Origin: Hericium rajendrae | Lineage: Eukaryota; Basidiomycota; Agaricomycetes; Russulales; Hericiaceae | Assembly (NCBI GenBank): GCA_033439255.1 | Contig: CM065888.1 | Location: forward strand, 1,488,001-1,552,000 | Direction of reading: 5' to 3' | DNA: 64,000 nt | Made by a program: the position numbers and the translations under genes | Shown: positions 20,934 through 32,664 of the stretch, one piece after another | Position numbering within the stretch: the stretch's first letter is position 1 | Layout of the letters: each line of letters begins with the position of its first letter | Notes under the pieces: generated by a model | Told to the model about the DNA's origin: nothing | Database searches by the model: none | The model's input: only the letters and a program-made list of their open reading frames with translations

Positions 20934-22397
20934 TCATGGGTACACCACGCCCTCTGCCAATCGATAGACATCAAAGCGAGGATCCGCATCGGGCAACTCG
21001 GACGACTCAGAACCGGCATCATCGGAACTCCAAAACTCCGCGGAGTCTTCGTCCTCGTTCGAGGACGGCGCATACGAGCTATCCGAGTCGCTCTGATACT
21101 CGTAGGGGTCTGCCCATGTAACCCGCTCGCGGGTCTGTGAGACGCAGAACGGCGGTAACGTCCACCGCACGGCAGAACCATCACGGGGCAGAGGGTCCCT
21201 GGGAGAGAGGAGGACGGGCAGGTCCGCGATGGGGCTGAGGGAGAGGTCGAGGAAGCGGCAGTTCTGAAGGGCGGGGAAATTCGTTGCGTCCTGAACGCAG
21301 GCAGCCATGGGATCGTGCACGGTATCCGGACCTGGTTCGTTGGTCCGCTCGACCGGGATCCACATATCGATCCATCGCAGCGTCGGATGATGGGATGCTT
21401 TCGAAGCCCCTGCCGCGTATGTGATGAAGTGCTCCAGAGAGGGGCAGTAGTCGAGCAGGAGCTGGTTGTTGATGACAAGATCCCCCCAACCCCGATGCCA
21501 GTCGACGGGGTTGAGGTGGAGGCGTTGTAAGAGGGACCCGTAGGCGCTGAGCACTGTGGTGAAGATCCTGTGCAGATCGCCTTCAGGTACCGTCCAGTCT
21601 GAGAGCACGCCAACGGTCAGGAAGCGTTTGTATTGCAAGCTGAAGGTCAGGTTCTGGAGACTCGGCAATGATAGCGGTGGGAGGCCCGGACAGATGTTGC
21701 TGAGTATGCACAAGGTGAGATCGCGAAGGCGGGGGAGGGTGACGTCCTGATGGCAGATGGCATCCATTGGCCACGGTGCCGTCAAGGATACGAGGTTGGA
21801 AAAGCTCGATAAAGCCACTAGGTCTCTCGAAGTGAGTGTCAAGCCCCGACCGTTTCGTGTGGGGTTGTGGTCCTCCAGATGCAACTCTGTGATGTTTGAG
21901 GCCACGTTAGATATGAGATCGTCCCATTTGCGTGTGGTTCCAAGATGGTTCCGGCCCAGGGTGATGCTTTGCAAGAGCGGGCAATTCATCACGATCTCAG
22001 ACATGCAGTTAAAGAAAGTGCCGTCGTTGTCCGCATATTGACCGACGTAACTGATTGATATCCTCCTGACCAGCTGGCCAAGTTTCTGCGGGGAACTGGA
22101 CAACGTAAGATGGAAGAGGCAAGCGCGCGGCAAGGACGTCAGAGCGACGTTGCCGTATAGAAGATCGATCGCCAATGCATGCCACGATCTGCACACTAGG
22201 ACTATAGCATACGCTGTTTTGGCCCAGGAGCACCGCGGTGTCGCCTCGGACGATCTGAAGAAAAGACTCCACGCGATCTTGGGACGCCCCGCAGCGCAAG
22301 TGAATATATGGTGCCAGAGCTCTGGTGGGAGCCAGGGCTGGATATCGCTACCTGGAGACTCCTGGCCTGATGATGGAATGATACCTGACGAAGTCAA
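20934..22397 (-). CDS. F-box protein, 487 aa, single exon
   Basis: Uninterrupted frame. Residues about 20-70 form an F-box (LPPELWHHIFTCAAG, then a conserved W and AYAIVLVCRSWHALA), the surface that binds Skp1 in SCF ubiquitin ligases. Residues 90-400 are leucine-rich and irregularly repeated (NITELHLEDH, LPRLRDLTLC, SLPSLQNLTFSL), typical of the LRR-like target region in the expanded agaricomycete F-box families. The tail is Ser/Asp/Glu-rich (DSDSSYAPSSNEDED). Such genes form large, fast-evolving families, and the target cannot be told from sequence. No intron signals were needed. Confidence 0.88.
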   Translation of the reverse strand: MTSSGIIPSSGQESPGSDIQPWLPPELWHHIFTCAAGRPKIAWSLFFRSSEATPRCSWAKTAYAIVLVCRSWHALAIDLLYGNVALTSLPRACLFHLTLSSSPQKLGQLVRRISISYVGQYADNDGTFFNCMSEIVMNCPLLQSITLGRNHLGTTRKWDDLISNVASNITELHLEDHNPTRNGRGLTLTSRDLVALSSFSNLVSLTAPWPMDAICHQDVTLPRLRDLTLCILSNICPGLPPLSLPSLQNLTFSLQYKRFLTVGVLSDWTVPEGDLHRIFTTVLSAYGSLLQRLHLNPVDWHRGWGDLVINNQLLLDYCPSLEHFITYAAGASKASHHPTLRWIDMWIPVERTNEPGPDTVHDPMAACVQDATNFPALQNCRFLDLSLSPIADLPVLLSPRDPLPRDGSAVRWTLPPFCVSQTRERVTWADPYEYQSDSDSSYAPSSNEDEDSAEFWSSDDAGSESSELPDADPRFDVYRLAEGVVYP

Positions 22398-23145
22398 ACG
22401 TCAGCAAAACACCGATCTCGCCGATCAAGAACGAACGAACTTTCAAATTCAAGATTAGGCTGCATGGCTTCGAAGCTAAATGGACTTGAGAAAGTGTGAC
22501 TTTGGAAACATAGATGGGCTTCAAAAATATCCGAAATGCAGCGACGTTGTCGAGAGCGACTTGACGCACAGAAACTATATATCTTGGTTAGAGACTATGG
22601 CCGAGAAAGGTACACGGGCGTCTATACAAACGGCAGCGAGATAAAGGAAACTCACCTCAGTCGTCGAAGGGTCAAATAACCGAGGAAAGAGAACGTGAAT
22701 ACACGGTATATAAGAGGCTCGTATCTGGCGGGAATATGCAAACACGAGGAGAGAAACGCGTATGTCACGAAGCACGGGACGTGACAAGAAACGCGGTCGC
22801 GTCGCGTCGCGCCGGCTTCGACTTATCGAGCTCGAACAAGCCCACTGATTTGAAAATTGGAAATAATTGTAGCAGTGTTTGTATCGTAGAGCTACAGTAT
22901 AACATGAGGCTAATAAATACAGTGCGTAGCTAGTATATGAGGTGGTGGGTCGTCAGTGAGTGAGGATGGGTAGATGTGATGTCTGGGTAATCGTAGATGA
23001 GATTGGTATCAGGGTATCGCAGGAGATGCAGAATCTTGTGAGAACATAAATATAAGTATATGCATCGAAGGGTATATCGAGAACGTGAGAGAAATGAGAG
23101 ATCGCCCTAGCAAACAGCCCTGTAGTGGGGGGGGGGTAAACATGA
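22398..23145. other. Spacer, left part of duplicated block A
   Basis: Contains the F-box 5' flank and the zinc-finger gene 3' flank. A 27-nt motif ATGTCACGAAGCACGGGACG-plus-TGAC at about 22761 recurs at 29192, marking the left side of the duplicated block. A homopolymer of nine G occurs near 23128. No gene seen. Confidence 0.5.
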
Positions 23146-24306
23146 CTACGTCGAAGCTGTGGAATGCTTCGCCAAGCAATCGACCTCGTGTTTCTCGAGC
23201 CGTACACCATCACTGCGCGTGAGAGTGTACGTCCGGACTCGACCATTTCTGGGAGGATCATTGCGACACAGTAGACACGACACCTTTTCCTGTCCAAAGT
23301 GGCGTTCACTGATATGACGCCCAAAATCGACCAAGTTATCAAAGCGCTTTGTGCACGCGATCTTCGGATGTGCACAGTTAGGCTCGCAACATTTCTCCTT
23401 TGAGCATGTGCTAGGCCAGGTGCATTGTAACGGTGACCCGTGTTCGTCTTTGATATGACGTTCCCAAGCGTTCTTGTTCTGGGGCAACGATCTATAGTCG
23501 ACGGCGCTGCAGCTGGTTCCTGGAGGACGCGCCAGAAGACACCTCTGTTGCACGTTGTCTGCGATGCCCAACCAGCCGGGATGGCCATCGACCCTGGCTG
23601 CTATGTCCTTGCGGAAAAGTACAGATATTCCCGCACCTCCAGCTACTGGGATCACAATTGGGAGGGCGTGGAACATCGGATAGTCAACGGGTTGACTGTG
23701 GCTGCCAGTTGTGACGGGAGTGGCAATGGGGGTATGGTCATCCTCATTACCAGCTCCCGGCGTTGTCGCAGGAGTGTCGGTCATCGGGTATTCGTCGAAG
23801 AGCTGCGTAGAGGGAGTAGCGGGGGAGTTGCTTGCCGAAGATCCGCGAGATGAAAAAGAGTTGACAGAAGCGGTGGCAGGCGCAGCCAGGGTAGGGACGT
23901 CGGCCTCCACAAGCTCGATGAGCTGACCCACAAATATTGCCCCTGCTTCATGCGACACCGAGGCATGCCACTCTTGAAGATCTTTCTGGAATCCAGCGAA
24001 TGCTAGGTTGAGATCAAAGCTGGAGGCATGTGAATGAGATGCGAAAACTGAGTCGCGTGCACGACTACGAACATAGTTGAGAAAACGTTGGGGGTGGTCC
24101 TCGGTTGATCATCCCAACCCACGAACGGATCTTCATGGCGCGGGCTGTCGGTGTGAGGTGGTCTGAGACAATGGTCAGTAATCCTGTGGGATATTGTAGA
24201 GGCAGGAGAGATAAACATACGTGTAATCCATATCCTCGGATTGGAGCTCCATGAGGAGTGAATGTCCGGGCTGCATGTCGTAAAAATCGGGGAAATCGTG
24301 AGACAT
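23146..24306 (-). CDS. Cys/His-rich zinc-finger-like protein, copy A, 349 aa
   Basis: Exons 24306-24221, 24162-24073 and 24019-23146 total 1,050 nt. The start MSHDFPDFYDMQPG and the first splice junction (after DYT) match copy B at 29.6-30.9 kb. The C-terminal half holds conserved Cys and His: W-x2-H-x3-EH, C-TWPSTCS-x3-CC, PNCAHPKIACTK, GRHISERHFGQEKVSCLLCR. This looks like tandem C2H2-related fingers, though spacing is not canonical, so DNA binding is only inferred. The N-terminal half is low-complexity Ser/Thr/Pro. Copies A and B differ much in the linker but keep the Cys/His pattern. Function unknown. Confidence 0.78.
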
Positions 24307-26153
24307 AGCGTGGTGATTGGTTATGCCAAAAATTTAAGATACAGAAGGAGGAGATAATGTGTTGAATCTAGTGAGAGAGGAGAGAGACGAGGCGAAGGGA
24401 AATGTGATATGTGCTGAGCTTGAAAATGGAACGCCGCGAGGCTCGCAAACACATCCACAACTCAAGGAAAGGCAACGATCACGTTACCGCATTCATCTCC
24501 ATTGTGCGACCGAAAGCTATGCTTTGAAGGTGGCATTATGCCTTCAAAAGAATTTAACTTTCCCATGCTCAACGAGGTTCAGAGTCGATACGCCGATGTT
24601 GCTCTTCCCATCTGAATGCGCCTTGGGGTGGCTGTGAAAGCTCGCTTGTGCTTCTCGATAACGCATCGCCTGCTTGAAACTGGACAAGGTTTGAAGAAAA
24701 TAGAGACGTACTGACATTCATCGCCTTATCCACATGAGGAATGTCATATCGTCGAAGATCTTGCCGTTTGTCCTACCAGCTGGGCTAACGTTCGACAACT
24801 CAGTGGCAGCTTCCGCCCACCTCGAGCGATAGACCCGACGGGCATAGGCACCCTCGCCTTCTTGCAGGGCTTGTTTCCCATCTGCATGTCTATGGGTCCA
24901 GGAAATGGGCCCGTCGCCGTGTACTTGATCGCTGATCACATCAGTGAGTCTTTGTGCTGAGGACAGGCGAGGCACATACGCACTGACAATTCAACCTCTA
25001 CAGTGAGCATACAGAGGACATTCGGAAAGTCGAACGGGGCTTTACATGCACCTTGACGCTATAAATCCCTCGACAGCGAGGGCCAAAGCGCAGAGTCGAA
25101 GCGCACGCACGGCATTGCTCCAATGGTACGTATTCATCGCTTTGAATGAAGCATGCCTACCTAATTTCATTGAATCTCTCCACAACGTAGACATTGACTG
25201 GTACGTCCTTCCGAGCGTAGCCTGTTGTGGCGACACTTCGATAGTCGCTGATGGCGTAGCGGACCTACGCGCAGAAACAGCCGACATGGCGCATCCATGT
25301 TTCATTCCCAAAGTCAGGCTTATTGCGCCGTCATGCGATAAGAACGTGCATCGTTTCACGATGCCTGTGGTTCTTTTGTACTGAAAGTCGTTCAGCTAGC
25401 TAGCAGAAAGGCTACCAGGTGCGCGAGGGAGAGACTTACTGATTGTTTCGATATTCGTTGAGACTGAGCCTCTCAGTCTCGGCATAAAGGCACGGCATTT
25501 CTTACCGTCAGCTTGGTTGAGGGCTATAGATTCGTAGCGATCACATGGGGAGAATGTGGTCGACAAAGTTGCCACGGATATGTGGACGCCGTCCAGGCGT
25601 GGGAAGAACTCGTCTCCTACTGCAATCTGGAGACCCGGTCTTCGGTCATCCAACTCCGACGCGCTCACATAACTTACTAGCGGGCAACTTTTCTGTCTCC
25701 AGGCCTTCCAGCAGACGTTCAAGGCCTCAGGACATTAAGTATCTTTCACTGGCGCTGTTTGAAAAATACATAACTGAATTTCCTCCTAAAGGCTCCCGAA
25801 AACCCAAACAGACACCACGCTTAGGTCGTGGAACTGCTATGTGCATTGCAGCACTCGCCAGTCCAGATCCTCCCGTGCACCACTGTTGTGGGCCAACCCC
25901 GCGCACCGCGTGCTGTATTTCACCAGTGTGCACCATAGGCATGGCGTAAGCAAGGCCATCGGCCGAGCATTGCTCATGACGAGTTTGGCCAGATCAACCT
26001 CGACGTCGAAATACTTTGACAAGCGAAGTCTCTCCGCATGCGCATGAAGAATCATGCGGGGATCGTTTGGCAAGCGGCAAGAACACCGATGTCGTCACAC
26101 TACACCCAGGCCGTCTGTACAATGCCTTTCTATGATCTGTCTCGCAATCCACG
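24307..26153. other. Upstream half of duplicated block A, no gene confirmed
   Basis: From about 24470 to 25665 the sequence is collinear with 31105-32340 (offset 6.63-6.67 kb). Shared strings include CTCCATTGTGCGACC, AGCTCGCTTGTGCTT, GTTCAGCTAGCTAGCAGAAA and CCAACTCCGACGCGC. Short frames on both strands are not conserved between copies, so it appears non-coding. A tRNA-like A box lies at 24787-24770. The last 480 bp have no match and no gene. Confidence 0.5.
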
Positions 26154-28763
26154 TCAAAGCTTCCCTAGAACTTTCCTGCCCGTGCGTCTCGCCCACTCGG
26201 CCTTCGCAATCTCTCGTAACTTCATCTTATCCAATTTTCCTGCTGTGTTCCTCTCTACAAGCAATGTCAACCAGTGCATAGCAAGTATTCAACAATGCAC
26301 TCACCTAATGCGTTACTTCGAACAATGATCATCACCGGTACAGCATGTCGCGACAGCCTTTACGACAAAGCCCGGCTTTAGCATGATATTTGCCAATTCT
26401 AAAGTGCGAGTCATACCTCTGCTGAACGTCGTGCAGGAGCTGCGCCTCCGTCAAGCCATGCTCAGTGACGATGAATGCAGCGGGGAGTTCGCCGAGGCGC
26501 GCATCGGGCACCGCGACGGCGGCAGCTTCATATACGCGCGGATCATGGCAGAGCGCTTCTTCGATCAGCGTGGAGTGCTAGTGAACAGGAAGATATGGTC
26601 AGACGGCGGAGTAAAACAACGAAAGACTTACGATATTTTCCCCGCCTGCAGAGCTGCGCTTCAGAAACGGGAACAGGGAATACGAGACCAGGCTCACCTC
26701 GAACGATAATATCCTTCACTATGTATGGAATGTCATCAGTGTCCAACGCTCGAAGAAAAGAAGACAGGTAACTCACGTCTGTCCTTGATATACAAGAATC
26801 CGCCCTCATCCAAGCTCCCCAGATCGCCCGTTCGGAACCAGCCTTCTTGCGTCATCGCGGCACGAGTCGCTTCTGCATATCTCTGGTCAATGCCAATAAT
26901 CGAAATGGACAAGCATTACACACCGGGATCGCCCCAGTAGCACCGCATCACGTTTACGCCTCGGCTGCAATCCGGGTCGCCTTAGTCCTTGGTCGAGGGC
27001 GAAGATCGGAGTAGGCAAAAAACGTACATCCAGATCTCGCCCACGACGTTGGCAGGAAGGACGGCCAGTGTCTCCGGATCGACAATCCTGATTTCTGTTA
27101 CAGGCGCGGGAAGGCCACTAATCCCCTTCGTCAGATTTGACAAGCGATGCTGTAGAGACAGGCTTACGCAGTCGTAGGCCGCGCGTCAAAGTCCGGCCCT
27201 ATAGCACACAACTCAGCATCCAGGATCTATACAGGCAAAGCAGCACGCACCCACTACGCCTGTCGCAATTGCGGACGTCTCCGTCAGCCCATAAACATGC
27301 ACCCTATCCAACGCCAGCTCTCAGTCGTCAAAACACCGACACAGCAGGAAACTGATACGCACAGAGCAGCACTAGGGAACGCCCGCCCAAACTCAGCATG
27401 CAGACGCGGGGGAAGCGGCGCCGCGCCGGACGTTGCACCTCGGAGCGTGTGCCGGGCGCCCGCGAACGACGCCGTGCGTGCCATGTCGAGCAGCAGCGCG
27501 GGCGCGCCGGAGGTGTCGGTGATGGACTCGGCGACGCAGAGGCGCGCGGCTGTATTTGTGCGGGGAAATTAGAAGACAATGGATGCGGCGAAGAGAGGCG
27601 GGCGGACCTTCGTCTGTGTCCCACTGCGCAAATTGGTGTTAGATTGAGAGGGTGGCGTGAAGATGAGTCAGTTACCTTGCGCATGAGAACGAGCTTGTTT
27701 CCGCGGAACATGTTCACCATCTGAGCAGATCATCAACCGTCACTCGACATCATACAATGGCCATGCATACCACGTTGGTTGTCACCCCCACGACATGGAA
27801 CAGCGGTGCCGTCATCAGAAACGCGCCAGCGGGTGTCGTTCCAGGCGCAGGGAGCGGCTGCCCAGAGCGGAGCAGACTCAGAAGAGCGAGAAAGAGCCCG
27901 TTGTACGTATTGCTAATGAACGCGCGCTGCGTGTTGAGCACGGCTCGCGGGCGTGCGGTTGTGCCAGACGTGAAGAGGATGGACGCGGGGTCGTCAGGGT
28001 GCGCGGCAGGCTCGGACTCGTAGAGGCGCTGGGCTTGCGCTGAAGGTGCGGCGCGAGGAGGAAAAGCGGTGGTCCATGGGATGATACACGTGCGGCCCGT
28101 CTGGATGTTTTCCTTTGGGCCGATGGCAATGATCCCGGTGAAATGCACGCTTGGATGGGCCGCCAGGAAAGCAGGCAGGTGAGGAGACAGGATAGCAGTG
28201 CGTTCAGCGTCGAGAATGAGAAGCTTGGGCGAGACCAGCGCAATGCAGTGCTCAAGGCCATCGCGGGTCTGCCATGCGTTGACAAACGCTGGGATCGCGC
28301 CGAGCAGGCAGAGCGCCCAGAACACGATGATAGATTCCGGGAGGTTGCGTGTGATAATTGCGACTAGCAAGCCATAGTCAGGAAAGACAATCGCCCATCT
28401 GCATAGATTGATCAGATACCTCGGTCGCCTTTGCGCACACCATATCTTTCCCAGAGAGCATCCGAGATATCTTCGGTTCGTGCGCGCACCTGCGCGTAGG
28501 TGTATCGCTCTTGCTCGTACACGATGCATTCGCGCTGAGCATATAGCGCAGTGAACTTCAAGAAATAAGTCCTCAAGTTCTGATAAAGACAGTCATTAGC
28601 TCAGTCGTCGGCACTCAAACTGGGAGATGCTTACCGGCTCGGCGTGCTTGTAGACCGTCTGCAGCCGCCCGTCGACGAGAGTCTTCTTGAGCTCAAAAGG
28701 CATGTTAGGCGCGGTGAGAATCGCAGTGCATTCTGTGATGCTGCGGGCGGGTGTCCAGGCCAT
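26154..28763 (-). CDS. AMP-dependent acyl-CoA synthetase/ligase, ~598 aa, possible 1-nt lesion
   Basis: Sixteen exons can be followed: 28763-28635, 28579-28420, 28363-27771, 27720-27676, 27623-27608, 27549-27363, 27303-27251, 27198-27168, 27125-27028, 26964-26922, 26882-26777, 26718-26698, 26645-26632, 26577-26417, 26357-26305 and 26239-26154. ANL-superfamily motifs appear in order: [14 protein letters not shown] (A3), [11 protein letters not shown] (A5), GWFRTGDLG (A7), a hinge DRLKDIIVRGGENI (A8, built across three exons) and [10 protein letters not shown] (A10, catalytic Lys). The enzyme activates a carboxylate with ATP and loads it on CoA; the substrate cannot be told. In motif A3 the usual Gly after TSGTT is Ala. 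The exon 8/9 junction (27168/27125) is one base short of frame. Two exons are only 16 and 14 nt. Confidence 0.8.
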
Positions 28764-29620
28764 GGCTTACTTACTGCAAAATGCGCCAGATATTGAGGGG
28801 CAAATGGGAAGGGTCCTAGTAGAGCGCTTGAGACATAGTGAAGGCAGGATTTAAGTATGCCAATAGCGATCGTTGTGCACCGCATTCGAAAGACAGGGCC
28901 GTGATATGAAACGACAAATTATTGGACGTGATCTCCATGGGATTGTGTTCCTCCGCCGACTTGTTGATCCCGTAAGGCCCTAACTCACGATGTTGCACGA
29001 AGATCCTAGCTGTGAAATAGGCAAAAAAAATATCAATGGATTTTCAATCGGTCACATTATAGTCTTCACCTGTTCCAATGCTTGATTCCCTTGTTTCGAT
29101 GGCGAGAAAAGTGCATCAACGTTTGACGCGTCAAGAGGAAACAATTTGAATGAAGCGCCTTGAAACACGCCGGCGCTTGTCAAGAAGCGCGCATGTCACG
29201 AAGCACGGGACGTGACGAAAATCACAGTCGCGTCGTCTTCGTCTTCAGGTCAGTAACGCTTCGATTGGCTCATGAGCCTGAAATCTAACAATTGTGGTAA
29301 GCTTTCCATTGGAGAAATACAGCGAAACTGAACCTGATACATGCAGTAATTAATAAGTATAGTTTACCAGAGAGTCCGTGACCTTCGAAGAGTGAGCATG
29401 GGAGTGTGAAATGTGCGCAGAGGGTATCGTGGATGAGGAGAGGAATCAGTACAGTACTTGACATGGACAAGAGGAAACTTTGGGTCATCATATAGGTAGA
29501 GATATTTTGCGTAAAGATGAGGGGTACGCGAGTTGAAGCCTGACAGAGCGACGGAAGATACTGTGTCAGAACAGTGAGCCCCGTGTCGTGGGCGGGGGCC
29601 GACGACACGATGACTGGGAA
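28764..29620. other. Spacer, includes left part of duplicated block B
   Basis: Holds the synthetase 5' flank and, from about 29190, the left part of block B (ATGTCACGAAGCACGGGACG). The 29290-29600 stretch is weakly similar to 22940-23100. No gene seen. Confidence 0.45.
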
Positions 29621-30948
29621 TTAAAATTTGAACACCGGCTTCTTCATGCATTCCTTTGCATGTCTCGTCCTTGTGTCTTTTTCGTTGCGCTTGATCGTGT
29701 AACGCACCTTCACCTCAGATAGGATCTTCATATCAGCCTCGACCTTCTCGTCGGGCGAGATGGCCTCGTTGGCCTGGATGGGGCCGCCGTACCTCTGCAG
29801 GGCGGCTATCCTCGCACGATCGCGGCACAGGAGGCACAGCATCTTCTCCTGCCCAAGATGGACGGAACCAATATGACGGCCCAAAGTAGGTAAGTCCTTG
29901 AGGATTTTTCCGCAGGGCATGTGGGCATGTGGGCACGAGGCCAGGTATTCGCATTTCTGGCCCTTCGGCTGTGAGCAGACAGGCCAATCGCACCGCCGGG
30001 TCTTCGCAATGAGAGGGTGTTCCTCTCGAACGTGGCGTGCCCACTCGCCCTTCCCCTTCGGGAGCAGACCGCTAATGCCGCAGCAGCGTCCTCCGAGAAG
30101 ACACTCCTGCGCCACGACATCCGGACCATCTGGGGTGGAATACCAGCCAGGGTGCTTTGAAAATTCACCCGCATACAAGACTGTAGGTTCCTCGAGGTGT
30201 GTAAAGGGCTCGGGGGTCGTGGCGGCACTGATATTCGCAGATGGGCTGAGGGAGAGGTCTGTAAAGGGAGTAGAAGTGTTCGAGGCGCCATCACCGGCAA
30301 GGAGTTGCGAAGAGGCGGGCGACTCTGGCGCGGGTGCGGACTTTGGTGGAGTTACAATGTACGGATGATGATAGTGATGATGCGTAGCAGCGACAGGCAA
30401 TGTCTCGGAATAAGTCATGTAGCCAATTTGAGGTGGTGCATGGGTCGAGGCCGAGTTGTATGTTGTGGGCGACATGGAACGAGTGAGATGCGGTATGTTT
30501 GAGCCCGATGTCATGATGGTGTTTGCCGCGTAGGTCGTCTGTCCAGTTGGCGCGTTGTCGGCATGGTACGCCCAATTTACGGGGAGGTTGTCTCCAATGT
30601 ATGACTTGTTTACTTGCGGAGACGCGAAGTATGTCGACCGAGGAGCATGGCCAGGTTGAGCGAGTGGGGTTTGCGGGCCACCAAAGTGAGTGGCATCCGG
30701 GGAACCATAACCGCCTACACTCCCGTCGTACCCGTAACAGTCGCTTGCGTTGTTTTGTTGCAGGCGCTGGGAACTATCAAGACAGGGCCACAGGAGCCAG
30801 CGATGGGTGAGAAGGTAGTCTATTGACGACATAGAGAGGAGACTCACGTGTAGTCAAACCCATGGCCCTCGGGTTCCGGGAACTGAGCGTGGTCTCGAGG
30901 CATGTTGATCGGGAGTGTGGTGTGGAATTGGGAGGGAAAGTGGGACAT
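29621..30948 (-). CDS. Cys/His-rich zinc-finger-like protein, copy B, 417 aa
   Basis: Exons 30948-30848 and 30773-29621 total 1,254 nt. Starts MSHFPSQFHTTLPIN and has an intron after DYT exactly as copy A. The middle is Gly/Ser/Pro/Tyr-rich and disordered-looking. The C-terminal third keeps the paralog pattern: W-x2-H-x2-EEH, CDWPVCSQ, CEYLASCPHAHMPCGK, LGRHIGSVHLGQEKMLCLLCR, then a basic tail. Copy A's second intron is absent, so intron gain or loss followed duplication. A nuclear regulatory role is plausible, but the family is not identified. Confidence 0.8.
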
Positions 30949-32664
30949 CTTCTTGGAGGTGAGACAGAGGAGAAGTTTAGAGAGAATAGGATGAGGAGTA
31001 ATGGCGAGACAGACGAGAGGAAATGGAGAGGAAATGAGCACTCTCGCGTTGTTTTGCTGAGATCGCGGGTGGCGGGCCCCGCGCGACCTCCATGTCCACG
31101 ATCGCAAATCACGTTACCGCGTGGACTACGTCTCCATTGTGCGACCCAGAACCATGCTTTGAAAGTGGCATAATGCCTTCGAAACAATTTAGTTTCCCCA
31201 TGCTCAATGGGCTTGAATCAGCACGCCGATGTCTATTTCTTCATCTGGACGCGCCTAGGGAGACTGGCGAAAAGCTCGCTTGTGCTTGTTCAATATTCCA
31301 TCGCCAACCTAAAACGGGACGAGGTTCCAGAAAACTAGAGAGACGTACTGATGTCATTGCCTTGGTTCATGATGAGGAATGCCATATCGCCGGGGCTCTG
31401 ACTGACTGTCCTACCGACTAGGCTATGCACACCGACGGCAGCTTCTACCTACCTAGAGCGACACGGAGAATGGGCGTCCTTGTCCTCACACAGGGCTTGC
31501 CTCCCATCTGCATGTATTGAGTCCGAGATACGGAGTGGGCCCATCGCTACGTACTTAATCGCTGATAATATCAGTGAGTCTTCGCGTTGAGCACAGGTAG
31601 CGAGCAAACGTACTAACAATCCTTAATTTACATCAAAAATTGCAGCAGCATTCAGGAAATCGGACGGGACACTGGAGGCACCTCGTCGCCGTTCGAAATC
31701 TCAACAGCGAGGGTCAAAGCGCATCCTCACAGCACATGCTCAGTCCCGAAGCTTCGCTACGAGGTACGTATTATTTCCTTTGACGAAGCATGAGCACCTA
31801 ATTTGATTGAGCCTCTAGACAATGGATGGTCCTTTGCTAGTGACGGTGTGCTGTTGGGGTGACGCGTTGGTAGTCGCCAACGGCGTAGCGTATTCCCGGA
31901 CAAGAAACGGCCAGCATGGCGCAACCGCGTCTCGTTTCGAAAGTTAAGCTTAACTGTGCCGTCATGCGGTAGGAACAAGCATCGAATCAAGACACCAGCG
32001 ACCTTCTTGTACTGAAAATCGTTCAGCTAGCTAGCAGAAAACGTGCCACGCAAGCAATCGAGAGACTTACTGATTGCCTCGATATCCGTTGAACCTGAGC
32101 CTCAGCCTTAAATCGCGACATTTTCAGGAATTTTCGACCTTCGACTAGTCTCAGGGATAAAAGATTGTAGCAATTGCATGGCGAAAAAGGTGAAAAGTCC
32201 TGTGGACGGAAGTCGTGCCACCTCCAATAGGGGGGCACAACCGTGGGAGTTCATCTACATCTCCCAGTCTCGGCAGAAGGAAACCTTCCAAATCAATCTA
32301 CAAGCCTTGTCTTCGCGCATCCAACTCCGACGCGCGCGCTCAGCTCAGCGATTATCGACGCCTCGAGGTGTCTCAGGTGTGTAGCAGCTTTTGGGGTAGA
32401 TTGATGCTTTCTTTCTCTAAAGTGTGACCAGCTAGTGTCGCAAAGGCTCCCACAAGTCTGACAGAGACACAATTGTGCCGTGTCACAGTGCACCACCCGC
32501 CTCATTCTCACCAGTACGATCCCAGGATCTCTGCACGCCTTCCTGCTGTCAATCCCCCGCGCGTTTCAAAGGTGAGCACCACATCTATGACATACACAGA
32601 GCCAAGCAGCGAGCTTTCATCATGATCAGTTCTGCAAGATTGACCTCGAAAGAAGCCTGGTATC
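30949..32664. other. Upstream half of duplicated block B, no gene confirmed
   Basis: Collinear with 24470-25665. The minus strand carries a second tRNA-like A box at 31425-31408. The region ends about 330 bp before MED8, so the duplicated block forms most of the spacer between copy B and MED8. No conserved reading frame. Confidence 0.5.

Noticed and set aside
28420-28529. ATG at the head of the long open frame on the minus strand (28529) as start of the acyl-CoA synthetase
   Set aside because: It is out of phase with the upstream conserved exons; the true frame passes through [13 protein letters not shown] and starts at 28763.
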